NCBI RefSeq assembly: GCF_005771495.1
Contig: NZ_VAUW01000025.1
Coordinates: 1 to 64,000, forward strand
Source of the DNA: Maribacter sp. ACAM166
GTDB taxonomy: Bacteria; Bacteroidota; Bacteroidia; Flavobacteriales; Flavobacteriaceae
DNA length: 64,000 bases
Direction of reading: 5' to 3'
Part shown: positions 49,676 through 57,108 of the stretch, one piece after another
How the letters are laid out: each line of letters begins with the position of its first letter
Position numbering within the stretch: the stretch's first letter is position 1
The notes under the pieces: model-generated
Databases searched by the model: none
What the model was told of the DNA's origin: nothing
Seen by the model: the letters and a program-made list of their open reading frames with translations, nothing else
Position numbers and translations under genes: made by a program

Positions 49676-50806
49676 ATGGAAAAAGGTAGGAGCGTTACAT
49701 TAAAGCATCTTTTAATTAAAGAAAGACGCTACATAGGTTTACAATTCAACACGGATAAAGTTATTCATGCACTTGTAAGGCAATTGCCAGATGTAAAATG
49801 GAGCAATAGCTTTAACATGGCTTACATTTTGAACACCAAACAAAATCTGGATGAGCTATTCAAAATATTTAATGGTGTTGTTTGGGTTAATTGCAACCAC
49901 TTTTTTGATAAAAACATCGCAAAAGAAAATAACGAGCCGATAGATATTACATGGTTTAGGAAAAGGGAACTACCAGCAACATATCGAGTTTGTCCTTTAA
50001 GTTATTTAGATAAGTTAGAATTGAGAAAATATGCCAATAATACGGTAAAAGCATATGTGACTTCTTTTGAAACATTCATCAATTATTACAACAATAAAGA
50101 TTTAATCTCTATTAATGAAAGAGATGTTAGAGATTATCTATTAAAACTAATTCAAGAAAACAAATCGAATGCCTACATAAATTCGGCTATCAACAGTATA
50201 AAGTTTTACTATGAATCGGTTCTTGGTATGCCAAATAGGTTTTATGAAATAGAAAGACCTAGAAAAGAAAAAAAATTGCCAAAAGTACTTTCAAAAGAGC
50301 AAGTTCTCAGTATTATTGCCCACACCAACAACTTAAAGCACAAATGTATTGTTAGTCTTTTATATTCTTCTGGAATACGCAGAAATGAATTGGTAAATTT
50401 AAAAATAACCGATATTGATAGTAAACGAATGTTGATACGGATTGAAGCAGCAAAAGGTAATAAAGACCGTTATACATTGCTTTCACATTCATTGTTGAAA
50501 GATCTACGAGAATATTATAAACAATATAAACCAGAAAAATATATCGTTGAAGGTTTATACGGCAAGCAATATTCAGGTCAAAGCATTGGGAAAGTAGTAA
50601 TTAATGCAGCTGAAAAAGCAGGGATTAATATTCCTGTAACTCCACATATGCTAAGACATAGTTTTGCCACACATCTATTAGAAGCAGGTGTAGATTTAAG
50701 ACAAATTCAGGTTTTATTGGGTCATAGCTCTAGCAAGACAACTGAAATATATACCCATGTTGCCACAACAACTTTTAAAAAAATAAAAAATCCTCTTGAT
50801 TTCTAG
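49676..50806 (+). CDS. IntI/XerD-like tyrosine recombinase of the cassette array
   Basis: 376 residues. Residues 1-100 are an extra domain (LIKERRYIGLQFNTDKVIHA), about 105-195 the SAM-like core-binding domain, about 203-376 the catalytic domain. The catalytic set is complete: Arg235 (SSGIRRNEL), Lys260 (AAKGNKDR), His324 and Arg327 (PHMLRHSF), His350 (LLGHSS), Tyr359 (EIYTHV). The end KNPLDF recalls the IntI ending SPLD. Lys to His is 64 residues, as in XerD (about 72); IntI1 has 106 because of its extra helix, so the IntI insert is absent. It reads toward the cassettes, with an attI-like site 84 bases after its stop. Confidence 0.88.
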   Translation: MEKGRSVTLKHLLIKERRYIGLQFNTDKVIHALVRQLPDVKWSNSFNMAYILNTKQNLDELFKIFNGVVWVNCNHFFDKNIAKENNEPIDITWFRKRELPATYRVCPLSYLDKLELRKYANNTVKAYVTSFETFINYYNNKDLISINERDVRDYLLKLIQENKSNAYINSAINSIKFYYESVLGMPNRFYEIERPRKEKKLPKVLSKEQVLSIIAHTNNLKHKCIVSLLYSSGIRRNELVNLKITDIDSKRMLIRIEAAKGNKDRYTLLSHSLLKDLREYYKQYKPEKYIVEGLYGKQYSGQSIGKVVINAAEKAGINIPVTPHMLRHSFATHLLEAGVDLRQIQVLLGHSSSKTTEIYTHVATTTFKKIKNPLDF

Positions 50807-50821
50807 AAATTAATATAAAAG

Positions 50822-50896
50822 ATATATATAACATATGTTATATATATTTTATATTGGAGGTATATAGAACATATGTTCTATATACAATTGTTAGGC
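50822..50896. other. attI-like site: two AACATATGTT-centred palindromes and a core GTTAGGC
   Basis: Two perfect 26-bp palindromes (50822-50847 and 50860-50885) share the centre AACATATGTT, with centres 38 bp apart. Five bases later comes GTTAGGC (50890-50896), a canonical GTTRRRY core. The first cassette begins inside this core, as shown by its match to the cassette's own end. The palindromes could be recombinase-binding sites, an operator, or the recombinase transcript end. Confidence 0.7.
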
Positions 50897-51003
50897 ACAA
50901 GCTCACTTCGACTCAAAATATCGATGAATATTTTCGCTAACTATAAGGTGAATTTAATATCAAGTTTGATTTGAGAATACTAAACAACTATAAATCTGAC
51001 AAT

Positions 51004-51011
51004 TAACTTTG
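51004..51011 (+). promoter_or_regulatory. -7 promoter element in the first cassette
   Basis: TAACTTTG fits TAnnTTTG and lies 29 bases before the ATG at 51040, supporting that ATG over the TTG at 51019. Confidence 0.5.
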
Positions 51012-51039
51012 CGTAAGTTTGAATTTAAAAAATAAAACA

Positions 51040-51732
51040 ATGAGACAATTTTACACTTTAACTCTAATTCTAATTTTTTCAACAAGTTTTCTATGTGGAC
51101 AGACAGCAGATGACTTGAATAAAGAATTAGATAGTTTAACTTTGATTTTAGAAAAAGTTAATTTGAAAATCAATGAATTTAACAATCAAAAAACTGAAAT
51201 TCGACAACAAATAAGTGAGTTAAATCAAAAAAAGAACAAAATAGAGCTTGAAAATGAATTTGCTATAGGAATTCCTGTTACAATAAATTACATGGGAGGG
51301 ACACTGCGGGATAAGCCTAACATTTCAGGTAGTGAAATTATTAAAATTCCAACTGGAGATACTATTCTAATTTTTAATTGCTACGAAAAACCTTACTTCA
51401 AAGCAGCTTATAAAGAGAAAGTAGGCTATATTAGTCATTCTTCTTTAAACAATAATGCTAAGATTGAATCAATAATTAAGAAGGAGTTGTCGGAAACAAA
51501 TCCAAAACTAGCTAGTTTAACACAAGCATACGGAGCCTATTATGCCGAAAAGATAATCAAAGGCGAATATTGGATTGGAATGACTGATAAGATGGCAAGA
51601 TCAAGTCTTGGCTCCCCAGACAATATTAATAACACAACTGGTTCGTGGGGAGTACATGAGCAATGGGTTTATTCTAAAAATGACATTTATCTTTATTTTG
51701 AAAATGGGAAATTGACAAGCATACAAGATTAA
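51040..51732 (+). CDS. Secreted SH3-like protein with coiled coil (cassette 1)
   Basis: About 230 residues. A signal peptide (LTLILIFSTSFLCGQ) is followed by a coiled coil (about 25-70, DSLTLILEKVNLKINEFNNQ), a bacterial SH3-like domain (about 75-140; NYMGGTLRDKPNISGSEIIK), and a BamE/SmpA-like end (WIGMTDKMARSSLGSPDNIN, then YFENGKLTSIQD). It should act in the periplasm or on the cell wall. It is the first gene after the attI-like site and has its own probable promoter. The combination is not a family I can name. Confidence 0.7.
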   Translation: MRQFYTLTLILIFSTSFLCGQTADDLNKELDSLTLILEKVNLKINEFNNQKTEIRQQISELNQKKNKIELENEFAIGIPVTINYMGGTLRDKPNISGSEIIKIPTGDTILIFNCYEKPYFKAAYKEKVGYISHSSLNNNAKIESIIKKELSETNPKLASLTQAYGAYYAEKIIKGEYWIGMTDKMARSSLGSPDNINNTTGSWGVHEQWVYSKNDIYLYFENGKLTSIQD

Positions 51733-51734
51733 AA

Positions 51735-51914
51735 AAACACAACGAAAAACCTAAAGAGACAGATGATCTAGAACAATTAGTTTTTTCTTTTGCAAAGGAA
51801 AGCGGTCTTGAAAAATGGATTGAATACGATGATTCAATGAAAAAGTATTTTCCAACCGCAGATATGGAGGATGAAATACTCATTCATATTGACAAGTACG
51901 ATAAAAAACCATGA
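51735..51914 (+). pseudogene. Second, start-less ORF in cassette 1
   Basis: An open frame of about 60 codons reads DDLEQLVFSFAKESGLEKWI, then DMEDEILIHIDKYDKKP, to TGA at 51912-51914. It has no start near its beginning; the first ATG is late. It is protein-like, so it may be a truncated gene. It ends 20 bases before the terminal repeat. Confidence 0.35.
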
Positions 51915-51933
51915 CATTGATAACAAAGCCAGT

Positions 51934-52131
51934 GCCTAACAACACCTATGTGTAATGTGGAAATTCATCGGTAACCGTTCGTGCAGAGCACATCCGAACA
52001 CCGCCAAATTTTTTGATTTGGCTTTTACTACAAAATTTAAAAACAAAACCAAAAAATTTGGCTTCGTGGGAACTTTGAAAAGTTAATTACTATTCCTATT
52101 CCACACTCCACATAGCCGCAACCGTTGTAGC
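51934..52131. repeat. attC-like repeat 1 (198 bp)
   Basis: Begins GCCTAAC and ends GTTGTAGC. Outer arms CTATGTG / CACATAG pair with extra unpaired bases on the right side. The inner part contains CCGCCAAATTTTTTGATTTGG and a partner AATTTGGC. The left core is complementary to the start of cassette 1, and the right core to the left core of repeat 2. Confidence 0.85.
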
Positions 52132-52168
52132 ACATTTGAGAAAAACCATAATCTATAAATTAAACAAT

Positions 52169-52981
52169 ATGAAAAAAATTACTTTACTACCAATTTTACT
52201 ATGCTTATTAATCGTTTCCTGCCAAAAGAAAATCGATGGTTCAAGCGAAGAGTCTATGAAAAACTCAATCAAAGAGATTAATGAATCGCTGGAAGATGAT
52301 AAGAAAGAAAATTTTCAAGAATCGATGCAATTGATGATGTTTAATGGACTTGAACTTTCCGACTTAATGGAAGATGGCGGAGCAGAAAAAACAGCCGAAG
52401 ATTTCAAAACAAGAATTGACGGTATGACAGCAGATGATATTATTGAAGAAGGAGATAAGATTAAAAAGCAAATAGAACAAAAGAAAAAAGAGCAAGCCAA
52501 ATCGGAAGTGATGGAGCTTTATACCGCAAGAGAAAATGCTGAAAAGGATAGACAAATGTTATCTAAATTTGAAGTAGTGCGTTCTCGATTTTATATGAGA
52601 AGTGAAGGAACATATTATGTTACTAAAAAACCAATAATTGAATTGACCGTCAAAAACGGAACAAACCAAGCTATTTCAAGAGCATATTTTACTGGAACAT
52701 TAGCGAGTCCTGAAAGAACTGTTCCTTGGATAAAAGATGATTTTAATTATGACATTTCTGGTGGTTTAGAACCAGGCGAAGAAGTGACTTGGTATTTAGC
52801 ACCAAATATGTTTAGTGATTGGGGCGAAGTTGATGCACCAAAAGATGCTATATTAACAGTAGAAGTAACGCAACTTGATGGTGCAAACGGAGAAGAATTA
52901 TATTCTACAAATAACTTCGGAAAAACTGAACAAGAAAGGTTGGAAGAGTTGCTTAAATCGTACCCAGAGTTCGCGAAATAA
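52169..52981 (+). CDS. Lipoprotein, DUF6694-like N-terminus (cassette 2)
   Basis: 270 residues from the ATG at 52169 (a TTG at 52136 would add 11 residues before the signal). Lipoprotein signal LLPILLCLLIVSC, then KKIDGSSEESMKNSIKEINE, an acidic helical region resembling DUF6694 lipoproteins. A lysine-rich coiled coil (about 105-130) follows, then a beta domain (about 140-245; KPIIELTVKNGTNQAISRAY). The last part resembles a FxLYD-type beta sandwich. It is an envelope protein of unknown role. The stop lies four bases before the next attC-like repeat. Confidence 0.75.
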   Translation: MKKITLLPILLCLLIVSCQKKIDGSSEESMKNSIKEINESLEDDKKENFQESMQLMMFNGLELSDLMEDGGAEKTAEDFKTRIDGMTADDIIEEGDKIKKQIEQKKKEQAKSEVMELYTARENAEKDRQMLSKFEVVRSRFYMRSEGTYYVTKKPIIELTVKNGTNQAISRAYFTGTLASPERTVPWIKDDFNYDISGGLEPGEEVTWYLAPNMFSDWGEVDAPKDAILTVEVTQLDGANGEELYSTNNFGKTEQERLEELLKSYPEFAK

Positions 52982-52985
52982 ACGT

Positions 52986-53181
52986 GCTACAACAACGTAT
53001 ATAGCTCATAGCTAGGTATTTGCTTAATTGAAGTTAAGGTATATTTGCCAGTCCGCCAAATTTTTAAATTTGGCTTATTAGAAAAAAAGATAATAAGAAA
53101 AATTTAAAAATTCGGCTCGTGCTTCATCCGAAAGTAATTGTTTAATTTGCACGCTACGAGCCATATACAGAGACGTTGTGC
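52986..53181. repeat. attC-like repeat 2 (196 bp)
   Basis: Begins GCTACAAC and ends GTTGTGC. Arms GTATATAGCTCATAGC and GCTACGAGCCATATAC pair imperfectly. The inner segment CGCCAAATTTTTAAATTTGG ... AAATTTAAAAATTCGGCT is nearly the same as in repeat 3. The left core complements the start of cassette 2 over 10 bases. Confidence 0.87.
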
Positions 53182-53205
53182 TTCATTATCAGAAACCGCT
53201 AACCA

Positions 53206-53985
53206 ATGATAAAATTCTTTAGAAAAATTAGACAAAATCTTCTCTCAGAAAACAAGTTCAGCAAGTATCTGATTTATGCAATCGGAGAAATAATACTTGT
53301 TGTCATTGGAATTTTGATTGCTTTGAGCATTAATAATTGGAATCAAAACAGAATAAATACTGATAAGCAACAAGACTATTTAATTGGACTTAAAAATGAT
53401 TTAGAAAAACAAATAACATCTTTCAATTCTTCATTTCAATTTTATGAACTCATAATTGGTAAAGGAGAATCGGTTTTAGTAGATTTTAGTTCAATAGGGA
53501 AATTAACAGAAATTGATAATATAAATAGCAAGTTGTCTTTTTTGATGTACACAAGAGGTTACCCGAAAATTACAACCACTTTTAATGAACTAAATAGTAC
53601 TGGGCAACTCAACTTAATAAAGGAAAAATCATTACGTTCTCAAGTTATAAAGTATTATCAAAACTCGGAAGATAATCAAAAAGCGGTTGAAGGAAATACA
53701 GAAAATGTTATTTACAATCAAATATTCCCAATAATAAAATCTAATATTATTATACGACCAGAAAATTTTGGATTCGAGAACAGCACGATAAGTTTAATGG
53801 AAAAGTTGAAATCAACCTTTGAGAATAATTTAAATGATTCAAATAAGGAATTTGAGTTGATAAATGCAATTAGTTTGCGAATTATAGTAGCCAAAACCAA
53901 CAAATATACTATCGAGAACTCAAAAAATGAAGCAGAGCTATTGTTGGATAGAATAAATAATGAATTAATGAAAATCAATCCTTGA
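53206..53985 (+). CDS. DUF6090-like membrane protein (cassette 3)
   Basis: A 259-residue protein with the characteristic start IKFFRKIRQNLLSENKFSKY followed by one membrane helix (AIGEIILVVIGILIALSINN, about 26-45) and NWNQNR. A helical extracytoplasmic domain rich in Asn and Lys makes up the rest. DUF6090 proteins are common in Flavobacteriia and have no known function. The ATG is 25 bases after the preceding repeat. No promoter of its own is visible, so expression may depend on read-through. Confidence 0.82.
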   Translation: MIKFFRKIRQNLLSENKFSKYLIYAIGEIILVVIGILIALSINNWNQNRINTDKQQDYLIGLKNDLEKQITSFNSSFQFYELIIGKGESVLVDFSSIGKLTEIDNINSKLSFLMYTRGYPKITTTFNELNSTGQLNLIKEKSLRSQVIKYYQNSEDNQKAVEGNTENVIYNQIFPIIKSNIIIRPENFGFENSTISLMEKLKSTFENNLNDSNKEFELINAISLRIIVAKTNKYTIENSKNEAELLLDRINNELMKINP

Positions 53986-54003
53986 AATTTAAAAATAACG
54001 AAA

Positions 54004-54201
54004 GCACAACAACGTATAAAAATAATAGGGCAATTGTCGCTTAATTCAATGTTTCAGGCACTTTTGCGAGGTCGCCAAATTTTTAAATTTGGCTTATTGA
54101 ATAAAAAAGATAATAAGTAAAATTTAAAAATTCGGCTTATGTTTAACCGAATGGTAGTCGCTTTTTTTCCGCCCTACTATTCTTATACAAAACCGTTAGC
54201 G
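54004..54201. repeat. attC-like repeat 3 (198 bp)
   Basis: Begins GCACAAC and ends GTTAGCG. Outer arms GTATAAAAATAATAGGGC and GCCCTACTATTCTTATAC pair along almost all their length, the cleanest stem of the set. The inner segment is shared with repeat 2. The left core matches the start of cassette 3 over nine bases. Confidence 0.88.
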
Positions 54202-54586
54202 GTAATATGTGGTAAGAAGTAAGATAAGCTTCGGAGTCTTTCCTTTTTTGCTGCTTACCCTATAAAAGACCCACTCAGTTCTCAAGCAGAACGTTTATCA
54301 GAGCAACAAAAAATCTACGGTACCAATTTCATTAGTTTATCTTTTAAGTGTGGCCTAGGCTTTAAAAATAGAGCAACTTTCGGTGTCTTCCCTTTTGCCG
54401 ACACAACGCAAGTGTTGCGCAATCACTATCCAGGCGGACTTGTGGCTTGCCCGTATTTATAAACCTGCTATACCTCTTAATTTTTTTATGTCTACTTAGG
54501 TGTATCGCTGCATGTTAAAAGCGGCAAAATCTAAGGGTAATATAGGAATAGCTTGTCTTTTAGCGTTTGGTTCGGGTTACATAAAA
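54202..54586 (+). other. Cassette 4 interior: no recognisable gene
   Basis: A 385-bp interior bounded by perfect cassette cores. The only long frame is a stop-to-stop run of 79 codons (54223-54462) that lacks an ATG and reads PLSSQAERLSEQQKIYGTNF, then ATFGVFPFADTTQVLRNHYP. It may carry a gene with a rare start, a broken gene or a non-coding RNA. Confidence 0.5.
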
Positions 54587-54783
54587 CCGCTAACAAGACC
54601 TATACGTAATGCGGGACTTGGTCAATATCAAAAGGTTTGCGTATTTTTAGGAGGTACGCCAAAACAGTTTGATTTGGTATTTAAAGCAAAAAATAAACAC
54701 AAAAAAACTGCTTTAGCTAAGTGTAAAGTAAGGAAAATCAGTACTGCTCTGCTCCCGCACTACTCATAGCTCAGGCGTTACCC
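54587..54783. repeat. attC-like repeat 4 (197 bp)
   Basis: Begins CCGCTAAC and ends GTTACCC. Outer arms CCTATACGTAATGCGGG and CCCGCACTACTCATAGC pair imperfectly. The left core is complementary to the start of cassette 4 over nine bases. A chance ORF runs through this repeat and is not a gene. Confidence 0.83.
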
Positions 54784-54831
54784 TTTATTAAGAAAAAACA
54801 GACCGAAAGTTCTTTATCAGAGAACTAATTG

Positions 54832-54839
54832 TATCTTTG
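54832..54839 (+). promoter_or_regulatory. -7 promoter element of the higBA cassette
   Basis: TATCTTTG fits TAnnTTTG exactly, 17 bases before the higB ATG at 54856. It indicates that this cassette has its own promoter. Confidence 0.65.
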
Positions 54840-54855
54840 CTTCATAGTTCGTTGG

Positions 54856-55152
54856 ATGAAACGTATAATCGCAAAAAGCACGCTCCGAGAATATTGGGAA
54901 AAACACGCTGATTCAGAACAGTATTTAAAGACTTGGTACGACACTGCCAAAAATGCTCAGTGGTCATCTCCGAATGATATTAAGCAAACCTATATTTCAG
55001 CGAGTATCCTAAAAAATGGACGAGTGGTTTTTAACATAAAAGGAAACTCATACCGCCTGATTGTTAAATTCAATTATGAAAGGCAGTGGGCGTTCATTCG
55101 CTTTATTGGAACCCATGCAGAGTATGATAAAATAGATGCTGACACCATTTAA
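54856..55152 (+). CDS. higB: HigB-type toxin (mRNA interferase), cassette 5
   Basis: 98 residues: MKRIIAKSTLREYWEKHADS, then ASILKNGRVVFNIKGNSYRL, and the end FIRFIGTHAEYDKIDADTI. These are the hallmark segments of the HigB branch of the RelE superfamily, which cuts mRNA on the ribosome. The ATG at 54856 gives the family length and fits the promoter; the longer frame from 54829 would start upstream of the predicted transcript. The antitoxin follows 11 bases later, the toxin-first order typical of higBA. Confidence 0.92.
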   Translation: MKRIIAKSTLREYWEKHADSEQYLKTWYDTAKNAQWSSPNDIKQTYISASILKNGRVVFNIKGNSYRLIVKFNYERQWAFIRFIGTHAEYDKIDADTI

Positions 55153-55163
55153 AAAGAACAAAG

Positions 55164-55535
55164 ATGAATCTCAAACCCATTAAGTCCGACAAGGACTACC
55201 AAGAAGCACTGGGACGCTTAGAAGTGATTTTTGACGCTCCCATTGACTCCAAAGAAGGAGATGAAGCAGAAATCCTATCGCTAATGATAGAGAATTTTGA
55301 AAACCAGAACTATCCGATTGAGGCACCTGATCCAATTGAAGCGATTAAAATCCGAATGGAAGAATTGAACCTACGCCAAAAGGATTTAGTAGGCATTATA
55401 GGTGGTAAAAGTCGGGTGTCAGAGATATTAAATCGGAAGAAGAAACTGACCGTTGACATGATAAGAGAGTTAGAAAGAATCCTTCAGATTTCTGCTTCTG
55501 TCTTAGTGAACAATTATTCGCTTGAGAAAAAATAA
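55164..55535 (+). CDS. higA: HigA-type antitoxin, cassette 5
   Basis: 123 residues: an acidic N-terminal helical region (about 1-65) and an XRE helix-turn-helix (about 68-115; EAIKIRMEELNLRQKDLVGI, IGGKSRVSEILNRKKKLT). It binds HigB and represses the higBA promoter. The stop is four bases before the attC-like repeat. Toxin-antitoxin cassettes are known to stabilise large integron arrays, and the same role is likely here. Confidence 0.92.
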   Translation: MNLKPIKSDKDYQEALGRLEVIFDAPIDSKEGDEAEILSLMIENFENQNYPIEAPDPIEAIKIRMEELNLRQKDLVGIIGGKSRVSEILNRKKKLTVDMIRELERILQISASVLVNNYSLEKK

Positions 55536-55539
55536 CAAA

Positions 55540-55733
55540 GGGTAACAACACCTATGCGCAATGCTAGCTAAGGGAATACTAAAAAGGTCTGTGCTTCTAT
55601 TCCGCCAAAGCTGCGCTTTGACGTTTTAGTTATCAATTTAAAAACACAAAACGCAGCTTTAGCTTCCGTTTGTGCCTGATGGAAAGTTTAGGCTTTTATA
55701 TTCCGCACAGCGCATAGCCTAAACGTTATAGCC
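55540..55733. repeat. attC-like repeat 5 (194 bp)
   Basis: Begins GGGTAAC and ends GTTATAGCC. Outer arms CTATGCGC / GCGCATAG. The inner hairpin is the GC-richer variant CCGCCAAAGCTGCGCTTTG, paired with CGCAGCTTTAGC. The left core complements the cassette 5 start (GTTACCCTTT) over ten bases. Confidence 0.87.
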
Positions 55734-55799
55734 AAGCAAAAAAGACAGATGAGAATACAATTAACAGAATTATTAATATTAACATTTAAGAGAAATACT

Positions 55800-56585
55800 A
55801 TGAAAAAAATCACATTAGGATTTATGGTAATTGCAACATTAATTATAACAAGTTGCACTAACCCGATGGACAAACCATTAAACAGCGAAGATTTTGTAAA
55901 AGTAAAAGAAGAAATCTCTGCCGACAAGAATTACAGTCAAATGAAAAAAAATTACATTATTGATAATTTGTCTGAACAACTTGGATTCCTTGAATTAGGA
56001 AAGACTATGGGCAAGGCAATGGGAAAAGATATGGATGAATTAAAAATATCGACTTTTAATGAAGAAATAGCCGAATTAACAGTTTCTTTTGATTCTATTA
56101 GTACTGCAAAAATAGAAATAGCAGAGAATAATAAGAAACTTGAAAACTTCATAGAACTGATTGATGCAAATACAATTTCGATGGACAAATACAAAGGATA
56201 CCTGAGTATGACATTAAAATTCAATAATCAATTTGAAAAGGAGATACTTTACATAATTCTCAATTATAAATACGTAAATAAATACGATTCTGAATTTTTC
56301 GATGAAAAGACCAAACTAACGGATGAAGTTGCTGGTGATTTTAAAGGTGAACTTGAAGTATCAACGACTGAAAAATATAATGATGTTGCAGAATTTATGT
56401 ACACAAAAGTACCTGTTCAAGCAAAAAAAGCATTAAGAGACGAATTAGGTGAAGAAAAAGCGAATAAAAAAGTTAAACACGATTTTTTAATGGAAGGTCT
56501 GAAACTTGAAACACTTGGGATTGTTTTTAAAGACAAATCTGAATTTGTAAAACAAGATGCTGACTGGAAATATCTTGAAAAGTAA
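55800..56585 (+). CDS. Lipoprotein of unknown function (cassette 6)
   Basis: About 261 residues from the ATG at 55800: MKKITLGFMVIATLIITSCT is a lipoprotein signal, whereas an upstream ATG at 55749 would put 17 residues before it. The mature part is helical and rich in Lys and Glu (ISTFNEEIAELTVSFDSIST), with later beta segments (YILNYKYVNKYDSEFFDEK-like). I do not recognise a family. It shares the cassette with a TM2-domain protein 43 bases downstream. Confidence 0.65.
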   Translation: MKKITLGFMVIATLIITSCTNPMDKPLNSEDFVKVKEEISADKNYSQMKKNYIIDNLSEQLGFLELGKTMGKAMGKDMDELKISTFNEEIAELTVSFDSISTAKIEIAENNKKLENFIELIDANTISMDKYKGYLSMTLKFNNQFEKEILYIILNYKYVNKYDSEFFDEKTKLTDEVAGDFKGELEVSTTEKYNDVAEFMYTKVPVQAKKALRDELGEEKANKKVKHDFLMEGLKLETLGIVFKDKSEFVKQDADWKYLEK

Positions 56586-56628
56586 ATAATTAACACTTAA
56601 ATAATTTATAAATTAAAATTCAATTATT

Positions 56629-56895
56629 ATGGACACTAACAAATTAATGGCTTATGAAAGTCGCAAAGCAAACACAACAACAGTTTGGTTATTATTTTTA
56701 TTTTTAGGTTGGTCTTATGGCTCGCTTGACAAAATTGGTTTACAGATTCTTTTTTATATCACTTTGGGTGGTTTTGGACTTTGGGCATTAATTAGACTAT
56801 TTACTCTTAGTGGTGCAATCAAAACTTATAACCGTAGAATTGCTGGACAAGTAGGTTTAGATAATCAAGAAATGGCTACTCTAAATTTATTATAA
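56629..56895 (+). CDS. TM2-domain-like membrane protein (cassette 6)
   Basis: An 88-residue protein with two helices (VWLLFLFLGWSYGSLDKIGL and ILFYITLGGFGLWALIRLFT), giving the TM2 pattern of a helix ending in FLG, a short turn and a second helix with GGFGLW. It lacks the usual GAHRFYLG loop, which reads WSYGSLDKIG here, so it is a divergent member. It probably works with, or is simply co-carried beside, the preceding lipoprotein. Confidence 0.7.
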   Translation: MDTNKLMAYESRKANTTTVWLLFLFLGWSYGSLDKIGLQILFYITLGGFGLWALIRLFTLSGAIKTYNRRIAGQVGLDNQEMATLNLL

Positions 56896-56953
56896 AAAGA
56901 AAGGTTGTATTAGTCTGATAAGATATAAAACATCTTGAAAACAAAGAATGCCA

Positions 56954-57085
56954 GGCTATAACAATGTATATAAAAAATAGGCGATATAGTAGTAATATCA
57001 AGGCTTGTAGCTTGGTTGAACTTTCTTGTAAATTGAAAGTTTCGAGCTTCTAAATCGCCTACTTTTCATATACTAACCGTTGTGC
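56954..57085. repeat. attC-like repeat 6 (132 bp, short class)
   Basis: Begins GGCTATAAC and ends GTTGTGC. Arms GTATATAAAAAATAGGCGAT and ATCGCCTACTTTTCATATAC pair imperfectly, and the hairpin interior is shorter than in the 195-bp class. The left core complements the cassette 6 start (GTTATAGCC) over nine bases. Confidence 0.87.
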
Positions 57086-57108
57086 GTCATTAAAATCAGA
57101 ACCCAAAA

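Noticed and set aside
54500-54769. An 89-codon ORF starting GTG
   Set aside because: Most of it lies inside attC-like repeat 4, whose boundaries are fixed by the cassette cores at 54587 and 54783.
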